DNA from: JBBQTU01 sp038213005
GTDB lineage: Bacteria > Planctomycetota > Phycisphaerae > Tepidisphaerales > Tepidisphaeraceae
Length of the DNA: 13,655 nucleotides
NCBI GenBank assembly: GCA_038213005.1
Contig: JBBQTU010000106.1
Coordinates: 1 to 13,655 of the forward strand
Direction of reading: 5' to 3'
Each line of letters starts with the position of its first letter. Within the stretch, counting starts at the first letter, position 1. The notes below the pieces were generated by a model that was given only the letters and a program-made list of their open reading frames with translations, had not been told where the DNA came from and did not search any database. Positions 5,380 to 11,032 of the stretch are shown one piece after another. Both the position numbers and the translations under genes were made by a program.

Positions 5380-6477
5380 ATGGGCGTGAAAGTCGCGATT
5401 AACGGTTTCGGTCGCATCGGCCGGATGGTTTTCCAGGCGCTCTGTGATCAGGGCCTGCTGGGCAAGGACAAGATTGACGTCGTCGCCGTGGTCGATATCT
5501 CGACCGACGCCGACTACTTCGCTTACCAGATGAAATATGACTCCGTTCACGGGCACTTCAAGCATGCCGTGAGCACCAAGAAGAGCGACCCGGGCGCCGC
5601 CGAGGCCGACACCATCGTGGTCAATGGTCACGAAATCAAGTGCGTGATGGCCGTCAAGGACCTCGCTCAGCTCCCTTGGAAGGCCATGGGCGTTGACTAT
5701 GTCATCGAGTCCACCGGCCTGTTCACCGAGAGCGAGAAGGCCAAGGGCCATATCGCCGCCGGCGCCAAGAAGGTCATCATCTCCGCCCCCGGTAAGGGCG
5801 AAGTGAAGACCCTGGTCATGGGCGTGAACCACGAGGAATACGACACCACCAAGCACAACATCGTCAGCAACGCAAGCTGCACGACCAACTGCCTGGCCCC
5901 GGTCGTCCATGTCCTGCTCAAGGAAGGTTTCGGCATCGAGACCGGCCTGATGACCACCATCCACAGCTACACCGCCACCCAGAAGACCGTTGACGGCCCG
6001 TCCAAGAAGGACTGGCGCGGCGGCCGCGCTGCGGCTTGCAACATCATCCCCAGCACCACCGGCGCCGCCAAGGCTGTCGGCGAAGTGCTCCCGGTGACCA
6101 AGGGCAAGCTCACCGGCATGGCCTTCCGCGTTCCGACCCCGGACGTCAGCGTCGTTGACCTGACCTTCCGCACGGTCAAGGACACCTCGATCGAAGAGAT
6201 CGATGCGGCCCTCAAGAACGCGAGCAAGACCTACCTGAAGGACATCCTGGGCGTCACCGATGAAGAACTGGTCAGCACCGACTTCATCCACGACCCGCGC
6301 AGTTCGATCTACGACAGCCTCGCGACCCTCCAGAACAACCTCAAGGGCGAGAAGCGCTTCTTCAAGGTTGTCTCCTGGTACGACAACGAGTGGGGCTACA
6401 GCAACCGCGTGATCGACCTTCTCAAGCACATGGCCAAGAAGGACGGCAACTGCGGCGGCGGCGGCTGCTGCAAGTAA
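5380..6477 (+). CDS. gap: Glyceraldehyde-3-phosphate dehydrogenase
   Basis: This 365-residue cytoplasmic enzyme converts glyceraldehyde 3-phosphate, phosphate and NAD to 1,3-bisphosphoglycerate in glycolysis, or the reverse in gluconeogenesis. It has INGFGRIGR (7-15) in the Rossmann fold and an acidic Asp39 at the end of the second strand, which favours NAD over NADP. The catalytic motif is SNASCTTNC with Cys167, and MTTIHSYT (191-198) supplies His195. WRGGRAA and STTGAAKAVG follow, then the C-terminal WYDNEWGYSNR (333-343). The length exceeds the usual 330-340 partly because of a tail, KKDGNCGGGGCCK, with three cysteines. A sigma70-like promoter and strong ribosome site precede it and a hairpin terminator follows, so it is probably a single-gene unit, likely highly expressed. 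fba lies nearby on the other strand. Identification is certain; the tail is unusual. Confidence 0.97.
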   Translation: MGVKVAINGFGRIGRMVFQALCDQGLLGKDKIDVVAVVDISTDADYFAYQMKYDSVHGHFKHAVSTKKSDPGAAEADTIVVNGHEIKCVMAVKDLAQLPWKAMGVDYVIESTGLFTESEKAKGHIAAGAKKVIISAPGKGEVKTLVMGVNHEEYDTTKHNIVSNASCTTNCLAPVVHVLLKEGFGIETGLMTTIHSYTATQKTVDGPSKKDWRGGRAAACNIIPSTTGAAKAVGEVLPVTKGKLTGMAFRVPTPDVSVVDLTFRTVKDTSIEEIDAALKNASKTYLKDILGVTDEELVSTDFIHDPRSSIYDSLATLQNNLKGEKRFFKVVSWYDNEWGYSNRVIDLLKHMAKKDGNCGGGGCCK

Positions 6478-6512
6478 GTGAATTTCAGATCTCAGCTCTG
6501 AGATCCGAGATT
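6478..6512 (-). repeat. Five-unit heptamer array after gap
   Basis: Read on the minus strand, the 35 bp directly after the gap stop divide without gaps into AATCTCG, GATCTCA, GAGCTGA, GATCTGA and AATTCAC. This matches the heptamer family of the larger array at 13264-13368. It includes the perfect palindrome GATCTCAG-CT-CTGAGATC (6488-6505). Confidence 0.5.
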
Positions 6513-6523
6513 GAAGATAAACC

Positions 6524-6553
6524 AAAGGGCGGTCGCGGAAGCGGCCGCCTTTT
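6524..6553 (+). terminator. Intrinsic terminator of gap
   Basis: A 13-bp stem (6524-6536 with 6541-6553, two G-T pairs) around a GGAA loop ends in TTTT. It lies 46 bp after the gap stop. The A-run at its left end could let it act in the minus direction too. Confidence 0.75.
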
Positions 6554-6556
6554 GTG

Positions 6557-6562
6557 TATAAT
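6557..6562 (+). promoter_or_regulatory. Candidate -10 box for the toxin-antitoxin pair
   Basis: A perfect TATAAT lies 17 bp before the antitoxin ATG and just past the terminator. No good -35 is seen at the right spacing. Initiation here would give a leader of only about 10 nt, including an AGGTG ribosome site at 6570-6574. Confidence 0.5.
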
Positions 6563-6579
6563 GGTGGCGAGGTGAATAC

Positions 6580-6798
6580 ATGACGGTTCTTAATGCCCAT
6601 TTCGACAAAGGGATGCTTGTAGTTGATGACCCTATCCCTGCCGACATCCCTGCCAACGCCAGGGCGCGAGTCATCGTGGAATCGCAGGGTCCGTGCAAGG
6701 CGTTTGAAGAGATCGCGAAGCTGGCGATCGACGCGGACTTGCCCCCTGACTATTCAGAGAATCACGACAAGTACCTCTATGGAGTGAAGGGAAAATGA
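6580..6798 (+). CDS. Antitoxin, AF2212/DUF104-like
   Basis: This 72-residue protein probably neutralises the PIN-domain ribonuclease encoded just downstream and represses their shared promoter. The N-terminal part (TVLNAHFDKGMLVVDDPIP, then ARARVIVE) has the pattern of the small beta-rich AF2212/DUF104 antitoxins: an I/LxAxFxxGxL strand, a D/E-P turn, and a second strand rich in RVxV. The C-terminal part, ending LPPDYSENHDKYLYGVKGK, is the kind of acidic, aromatic tail that toxin partners usually bind. The stop overlaps the toxin start by ATGA (6795-6798), so the two are translated together. The start at 6580 is supported by AGGTG five bases upstream. Assignment rests on fold pattern and neighbour; other antitoxin families with a similar tail are possible. 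Confidence 0.75.
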   Translation: MTVLNAHFDKGMLVVDDPIPADIPANARARVIVESQGPCKAFEEIAKLAIDADLPPDYSENHDKYLYGVKGK

Positions 6799-7199
6799 AC
6801 GGTTGCTTTGTGGATACGTCATTCCTTCTCGCGCTGGTGCTGAGGAGAGACGCGCATTCCAGGGTCGCCACCACACTCTTGGCAACCCTGCCGGGACGGT
6901 TCATAACCACGGACTATGTTCTTGTTGAGACCGCCAATGGGTTGTGCAGTGCTGTGCTCCGACCGCTGGTTCAACCAATCATCAGGCTGATGCGTGAGGA
7001 GCCACGCATCCAGATTGTGCAGGCATCGCAACGTCTTCTGGACGCCGGCTTGTGGTTGTTCCAGGAAAGGCCCGACAAGGGCTGGAGTTTTACCGATTGT
7101 ATCTCATTCGTCGTCATGCGCGAGCATGACATGACCGATGCCCTAACGTCCGATCACCATTTCGCGCAGGCCGGCTTCAAGGCCCTGCTGCGAAGCTAA
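6795..7199 (+). CDS. PIN-domain ribonuclease toxin (VapC-like)
   Basis: This 134-residue toxin is expected to cut RNA with a metal-dependent PIN active site when its antitoxin is degraded. The PIN acidic residues are in place: Asp7 in FVDTSFLLAL, Glu45 in LVETANGL, Asp101 in FTDCISFVVM and Asp120 in TSDHHF. The length is normal for the family. It overlaps the upstream antitoxin gene by four bases in the typical operon arrangement. No downstream partner belongs to the module. Which RNA it cuts cannot be told from sequence. PIN identity is secure; the exact VapC subgroup is not assigned. Confidence 0.9.
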   Translation: MNGCFVDTSFLLALVLRRDAHSRVATTLLATLPGRFITTDYVLVETANGLCSAVLRPLVQPIIRLMREEPRIQIVQASQRLLDAGLWLFQERPDKGWSFTDCISFVVMREHDMTDALTSDHHFAQAGFKALLRS

Positions 7200-7440
7200 G
7201 ACGGTGCCCGGTTATCTCCCGGCTTCCGTTGCGGCAGTCGGCCATAACTTGACAGCATCTGTTCGGTCTGTTGCATGGCATCCTGCGACGAAAGCCCGCA
7301 CAGGCGATATCACTGGATGAATTCCACCGGATCGATTCTCCGATCCACCACCTCACGCTTGTGCTGCTACGAATCGCGAAGGGGCATCCGCCACACGGCG
7401 GCTGCCCGGCTGCCGCTTCCGCTTTGTCGCCGAGGCGAAA
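7200..7440. other. Gene-free spacer
   Basis: About 240 bp between the toxin gene and the next small gene. Only short frames without recognisable content occur. An isolated TTGACA at 7249-7254 has no matching -10 box. Confidence 0.4.
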
Positions 7441-7443
7441 AGG

Positions 7444-7449
7444 GTATAC
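7444..7449 (+). promoter_or_regulatory. Candidate -10 box, leaderless start
   Basis: TATACT lies 9 bp before the ATG at 7459. Transcription would start within a few bases of that ATG, and no Shine-Dalgarno is visible, so the gene may be read from a leaderless mRNA. Confidence 0.4.
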
Positions 7450-7458
7450 TTGTCCTGC

Positions 7459-7680
7459 ATGCTGCATCGTCACCTGAACCATTCCGACTGGACCCTGGCC
7501 GCGGTAGACGACATTATCGCACGCGGCCGGCTTGACGACTGGAAGGAACTCCGGGACGAATTGGCGCATCGCGAGGATGTCCGCCGGCGGGTGCTTCGTG
7601 TCTGCGCGGCGTACCTCGCGGACCCATACGCGCAGCGCTATCACTTTTGGGATCATTATGTCCGCAAGCAATTTGCCTGA
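7459..7680 (+). CDS. Small helical protein of unknown function
   Basis: I cannot name this 73-residue protein. It begins MLHRHLNHSDWTLAAVDDII, contains ARGRLDDWKELRDELAHRED, and ends with the aromatic-rich DPYAQRYHFWDHYVRKQFA. Composition suggests an all-helical, soluble, charged protein with no signal or membrane segment. The residue pattern looks constrained rather than random (paired W, D and R positions; GC-ending codons), so I regard it as a real gene. It follows a toxin-antitoxin pair and could be part of another small module, but that is only context. A TTG at 7450 is a possible earlier start adding three residues. The stop codon TGA is directly followed, in frame, by the ATG of the next small frame. 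Confidence 0.65.
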   Translation: MLHRHLNHSDWTLAAVDDIIARGRLDDWKELRDELAHREDVRRRVLRVCAAYLADPYAQRYHFWDHYVRKQFA

Positions 7681-7800
7681 ATGGGATGGGAACGGACCGA
7701 CCTGACCGACTATCGGCGTCTGCATTCCAAGTGGCATAACTGGGATCGTGTCAGGGATGTCTGCGCGACTATCGCTGCCGACTTGTTCCGTGACCTGTGA
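7681..7800 (+). CDS. Very small protein, coupled in frame to the preceding gene
   Basis: This 39-residue frame starts directly after the preceding stop codon, in the same reading frame. It begins MGWERTDLTDYRRLHSKWHN and ends WDRVRDVCATIAADLFRDL. It is helical and W/D/R-rich like its neighbour, with mostly C- or G-ending codons. No ribosome site of its own is seen, so translation would depend on the ribosome finishing the upstream frame, or on reading through the TGA to give a 113-residue product. Alternatively one original gene was split by a nonsense mutation. I do not recognise a family. Confidence 0.45.
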   Translation: MGWERTDLTDYRRLHSKWHNWDRVRDVCATIAADLFRDL

Positions 7801-7840
7801 CGCATTCGGCACGCGATATGTTTCTGCCTAAAGCATCGCA

Positions 7841-7864
7841 GGCCGATCCATCACTGGACCGGCC
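7841..7864. terminator. Hairpin between convergent genes, possible terminator
   Basis: GGCCG-A-TCCA and TGGA-C-CGGCC form a nine-pair stem with one mismatch around TCAC, in the gap between the small gene pair (plus) and fba (minus). No clear T-tract lies on either side, so its efficiency is doubtful, but the position suits a shared terminator. Confidence 0.4.
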
Positions 7865-7895
7865 CGCGTTTACTATTCACCTTGTCGCTTCGCGA

Positions 7896-8924
7896 TCAGC
7901 CGCAGCAGCAGCCCTTCTTGTAGAAGGCGGGCAACTGGCTGCCGGTCTTCTCCCACTGCTTGATGATCGCTTCGGCCTTGCCGGCGCAGTTCAGCATGTG
8001 CAGCTTGCGCTTCACCATGCCGGTGATGGCGTCACGGGCGGGCCCGAGGTAGTTGCGCGGGTCGAACTCGCCGGGCTTGGTGGCGAAGACTTCGCGGATC
8101 TTGGCCGTCAGGGCCATGCGAAGGTCGGTATCAATGTTGACCTTGCACACGCCGTACTTGGTGACGGCCATGTGGATCTGGTCTTCGGGGACGCCCATGG
8201 CGTTGGGCATGGCACCGCCGTACTTGTTGATCAGGTCGAGGAATTCCTTGGGCACGCTGGAAGAGCCGTGCATCACCAGCGGCAGGCCGGGACAGGTCTT
8301 CATGATCTTCTCGACCACGTCGAAGGCCAGCTTGGCCTCGCTCTTGAACTTGAAAGCGCCGTGGCTGGTGCCAATCGCGACGGCAAGGCTGTCGCAGCCG
8401 GTGCGCTTCCAGAAATCAGCGGCCTGCACCGGATCGGTCAGGAACTTGTGCAGATTCTTCTGGTATTCCTCGGCATCCAGGCCCTTGACGTCTTCCTCAA
8501 TGCCACCGAGCTGGCCGAGCTCGGCTTCGACCGGCACGCCGGCGGCGTGGGCGACCTGCGTGGCCTCGGCAACCAGCTTGATATTCTCTTCGTAGGGATG
8601 ATGCGAGCCGTCGACCATCACGCTGGTGAAGCCGTCCTTGAGGCAGGTCTTCACAAGGTCCACCGTGTCGCCATGATCCAGGTGGATGGCGATGGGCAGC
8701 TCGGGATGCTCTTCGACGGCGGCGTCGATGATGTGCTTGAGGTAGCGCATGTTGGCGAACTTGCGCGCCCCTTTGGAAATCTGCAGGATCAGGGGGGCCT
8801 TCTCGGCCGCACAGGCCTCGACGATTCCCTGGGTGATTTCCATGTTATTCACGTTGAACGCGCCAATGGCGAATCCGCCGTCATAGGCGAGCTCGAACAT
8901 CGGCTTGGTGCTCATCAGCGGCAT
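7896..8924 (-). CDS. fba: Fructose-bisphosphate aldolase, class II
   Basis: This 342-residue zinc enzyme cleaves fructose 1,6-bisphosphate to dihydroxyacetone phosphate and glyceraldehyde 3-phosphate, or runs in reverse. Class II signatures are clear. GAFNVNN is at 21-27. IHLDHGD gives catalytic Asp83 and zinc ligand His84. SVMVDGSHHPYEENI is at 101-115. GTSHGAFK supplies His188, MHGSSSV supplies His219, and the phosphate-binding NIDTDLRMA is at 263-271. The ATG at 8924 is chosen because AGAAAGGA (8940-8933) lies 8 nt upstream; the open frame continues much further upstream, but only through sequence antisense or out of frame to the SecA-like gene. The protein ends FYKKGCCCG, a cysteine cluster not needed for catalysis and recalling the tail of the nearby GAPDH. 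A tagatose-bisphosphate aldolase is the closest alternative, and sequence alone does not fully exclude it. Confidence 0.95.
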   Translation of the reverse strand: MPLMSTKPMFELAYDGGFAIGAFNVNNMEITQGIVEACAAEKAPLILQISKGARKFANMRYLKHIIDAAVEEHPELPIAIHLDHGDTVDLVKTCLKDGFTSVMVDGSHHPYEENIKLVAEATQVAHAAGVPVEAELGQLGGIEEDVKGLDAEEYQKNLHKFLTDPVQAADFWKRTGCDSLAVAIGTSHGAFKFKSEAKLAFDVVEKIMKTCPGLPLVMHGSSSVPKEFLDLINKYGGAMPNAMGVPEDQIHMAVTKYGVCKVNIDTDLRMALTAKIREVFATKPGEFDPRNYLGPARDAITGMVKRKLHMLNCAGKAEAIIKQWEKTGSQLPAFYKKGCCCG

Positions 8925-8932
8925 AAAACAGG

Positions 8933-8940
8933 TCCTTTCT
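8933..8940 (-). promoter_or_regulatory. Ribosome binding site of fba
   Basis: AGAAAGGA on the minus strand, 8 nt before the ATG at 8924. It decides the start within a frame that stays open far upstream. Confidence 0.75.
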
Positions 8941-9006
8941 ACAAAACTTTGAAGATAACTTGGGGTGGCGCTGGTCCGGCGGCCGACCCACTCACGGAGC
9001 CAGACT

Positions 9007-9034
9007 AGTGTATTGATGATGGCCGGGTTTGCAA
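9007..9034 (-). promoter_or_regulatory. Candidate promoter of fba
   Basis: On the minus strand TTGCAA (9034-9029) and TACACT (9012-9007) are 16 bp apart, each 4 of 6 to consensus. Start of transcription near 9000 would give a leader of about 75 nt, similar to that of gap. It lies in the 160-bp gap after the SecA-like gene, so fba is probably transcribed separately. Confidence 0.45.
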
Positions 9035-9084
9035 CCGGGCGAAGAGCCAACCGCCCGCGGCCGCGCCGGGCACACAAAGGGGCG

Positions 9085-11028
9085 TCAAAATGGCATGGTC
9101 TGATCCATCCAGTCGTCCTGCTTGAGCACCTGCTTGCGGTTGAAGCGAGCCATGCGCTCGGCCTGCGCCTGGGCCAGGCGGGTGAGCCGCTCGACCCCAA
9201 TGGCGCGCCAGCCGCGGCGGATGTGGGGGGCGTGGCGAATGAACAGGTCATCCTCGGCGCAGCAGAACATCTGGGCGGAACCCGGATCGCCTTGCCGAGC
9301 GGCTCGGCCGAAAAGCTGGCGATCGACGCGGCCCGATGCGTGCGGTTCGGTAGCAATGACATGCAGGCCGCCGGCATCGGCGACGCCGCGTCCGAGTTTG
9401 ATATCGGTGCCGCGGCCGGCCATGTTGGTGGCGACGGTGATCTTGCCTTGCAAGCCGGCTTCTGAAACGATCGAGGCCTCCTGGGGGGTCTGCGTGGCGT
9501 TGAGCACACGATGCTTGCGGCCAAGTTTTTCCAGCCGCCGGCTGACCTCTTCGGACGCCAGCACGCTTCGCGTCCCGACCAGCACAGGGGCGCCTTTGTC
9601 ATTCAGTTCGCAGACCCGATCCACCACCGCCTGCCACTTCTGCTCCAGCGTGTCGAACATGCGCGTGGGCAGATACTGGCGGATGCACGGGCGATTGGTG
9701 GGGATGCGGACGATCGGCAGCCGATAGATCTGCCACATCTCGCCGCGGGATTCCCATGCGGTGCCGGTCATGCCGGCCATCTTCGGATACTGCCGGAAAA
9801 ACCGCTGGAAGCTCAGGCGGGCAAGGTTCTCCTTGTCGCTGGTGACGGGCACGCCCTCTTTGACCTCCGCGGCCTGGTGCAGGCCGTGCCGCCAGCTCCG
9901 GTCGGCCATCACGCGCCCGGTGAACTCGTCGATGATCTGAACCTTCTGGTCCTCGGTGATGAGGTATTGCTCATCGCGCACATAGCAGTGACGGGCGGTC
10001 AGAGCCTGCGTGACCAGTTCCTCGCGGCGTCGGGCGCCGCGCCAGAAGCCCGAGCCGGCGGCCAGTTCTTCCAGACGGTCGCGGCCGTCTTCGGTCAGGT
10101 CGATGCTGCGCACGGTGCGGTCGATGGTGAAATCCGCCCCCTCATGCAGAAGCTGGGCAAGTTGGTCGGCGGCCACATACAGCGTCGAATTGGGATTGTC
10201 ATCCGGCGAATTGGAGATGATCAGCGGCGTGACGGCTTCATCGATCAGCAGGCTGTCAGCCTCGTCGACGATCACGCGGAACAGCCCCGGCACCAGGAGT
10301 TGCCGTCGCTGGTTGTTGAGCAGGAGGGAACTGATCATCGTCTGCGGGGCATTGCGGAGCGTTCCCAGAGCGATCTGGTCGCGGAGAAAGTCGGCGACGA
10401 GTTCCTTGCTGGTATTGTAGACGATGTTGCGGCGGTATTGGTCGAGTCGATCCTGCTGCGAAGTCTCGTGCGTGACAAAGGCAACCCGAAGCCCCATCAG
10501 GTCGTAGATCGGCTTCATCTCCGTGGCATCGCGCTCCACCAGATAGTCATTGACGGTGATGACATGCAGCGGGCGGCCTTCAAGTCCCCAGAGGGATGCG
10601 ATCATCGCGGCGGTAATCGTCTTGCCTTCGCCGGTCGCCATCTCCGCGACAAAGCCAGCCTGCATCGCCAAGGCGCCCATGATCTGCACGGGAAATGGCC
10701 GCAGGCCCAGGGCGCGCCAGACGGCTTCGCGGACCAGGGCCATGGCGCGATCGAGCACGGGGCCGGCGAGGCGGCCCAGGCGCGCTTCGTCCTTGACCTC
10801 TGCCACGGCGGTGCGGAATCGATCCACGCCAAATTCGTGAATCTCCTTTTCCAGCAGTTCGACCCTCTCCGCGGTCGCCTTCAGCTTGGACAGGACGGGG
10901 CGCCGATTGGCGAAAAAGCCGGCCGCCGCGTTGACCAGATGATCCGGTCCGCGCAGCTCGGGCTGCTTGACGCGCCGCGCGTCAAAAATCGCCCATAGCT
11001 CCTGGCTGGTCAGGTCCGTAGCGCTCAT
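9085..11028 (-). CDS. SecA-like ATPase lacking the C-terminal domains
   Basis: SecA proteins use ATP to push unfolded proteins through SecYEG. This 647-residue relative keeps the motor: Walker A ATGEGKT (131-137), VNDYL (159-163), VDEADSLLIDEA (254-265), the GLHQAAEVKEG region (382-392), MAGMTGTA (417-424), NMAGRGTDIKLG (535-546) and GRAARQGDPGSAQMF (574-588). The preprotein-binding insertion between the two halves of the first nucleotide domain appears present (about 270-385). The end, RKQVLKQDDWMDQTMPF, aligns with the RKxLLxYDDV part of the SecA scaffold helix, after which the protein stops. The wing domain, the rest of the scaffold with the two-helix finger, and the C-terminal linker are missing; usual SecA length is 800-950. 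It starts 4 nt after the stop of the M50 gene, using a GGAG site at 11040-11037, so translation is coupled. A dedicated partner of that membrane protein is the likely role, by inference. It is not the housekeeping SecA. Confidence 0.9.
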   Translation of the reverse strand: MSATDLTSQELWAIFDARRVKQPELRGPDHLVNAAAGFFANRRPVLSKLKATAERVELLEKEIHEFGVDRFRTAVAEVKDEARLGRLAGPVLDRAMALVREAVWRALGLRPFPVQIMGALAMQAGFVAEMATGEGKTITAAMIASLWGLEGRPLHVITVNDYLVERDATEMKPIYDLMGLRVAFVTHETSQQDRLDQYRRNIVYNTSKELVADFLRDQIALGTLRNAPQTMISSLLLNNQRRQLLVPGLFRVIVDEADSLLIDEAVTPLIISNSPDDNPNSTLYVAADQLAQLLHEGADFTIDRTVRSIDLTEDGRDRLEELAAGSGFWRGARRREELVTQALTARHCYVRDEQYLITEDQKVQIIDEFTGRVMADRSWRHGLHQAAEVKEGVPVTSDKENLARLSFQRFFRQYPKMAGMTGTAWESRGEMWQIYRLPIVRIPTNRPCIRQYLPTRMFDTLEQKWQAVVDRVCELNDKGAPVLVGTRSVLASEEVSRRLEKLGRKHRVLNATQTPQEASIVSEAGLQGKITVATNMAGRGTDIKLGRGVADAGGLHVIATEPHASGRVDRQLFGRAARQGDPGSAQMFCCAEDDLFIRHAPHIRRGWRAIGVERLTRLAQAQAERMARFNRKQVLKQDDWMDQTMPF

Positions 11029-11032
11029 TGGG

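Noticed and set aside
7797..9008. 403-codon plus-strand frame opposite fba
   Set aside because: Antisense shadow of fba: Gly/Val/His/Ala-rich composition produced by the codon bias of the real gene on the minus strand.
8925..9602. Upstream extension of the fba frame to 9602
   Set aside because: The added residues are Arg/Pro/Ala/Ser-rich, lie within another frame of the SecA-like gene and cross the promoter region; a good ribosome site precedes ATG 8924.
9511..10998. 495-codon plus-strand frame opposite the SecA-like gene
   Set aside because: Antisense shadow with no domain; the minus strand has unmistakable SecA motifs.
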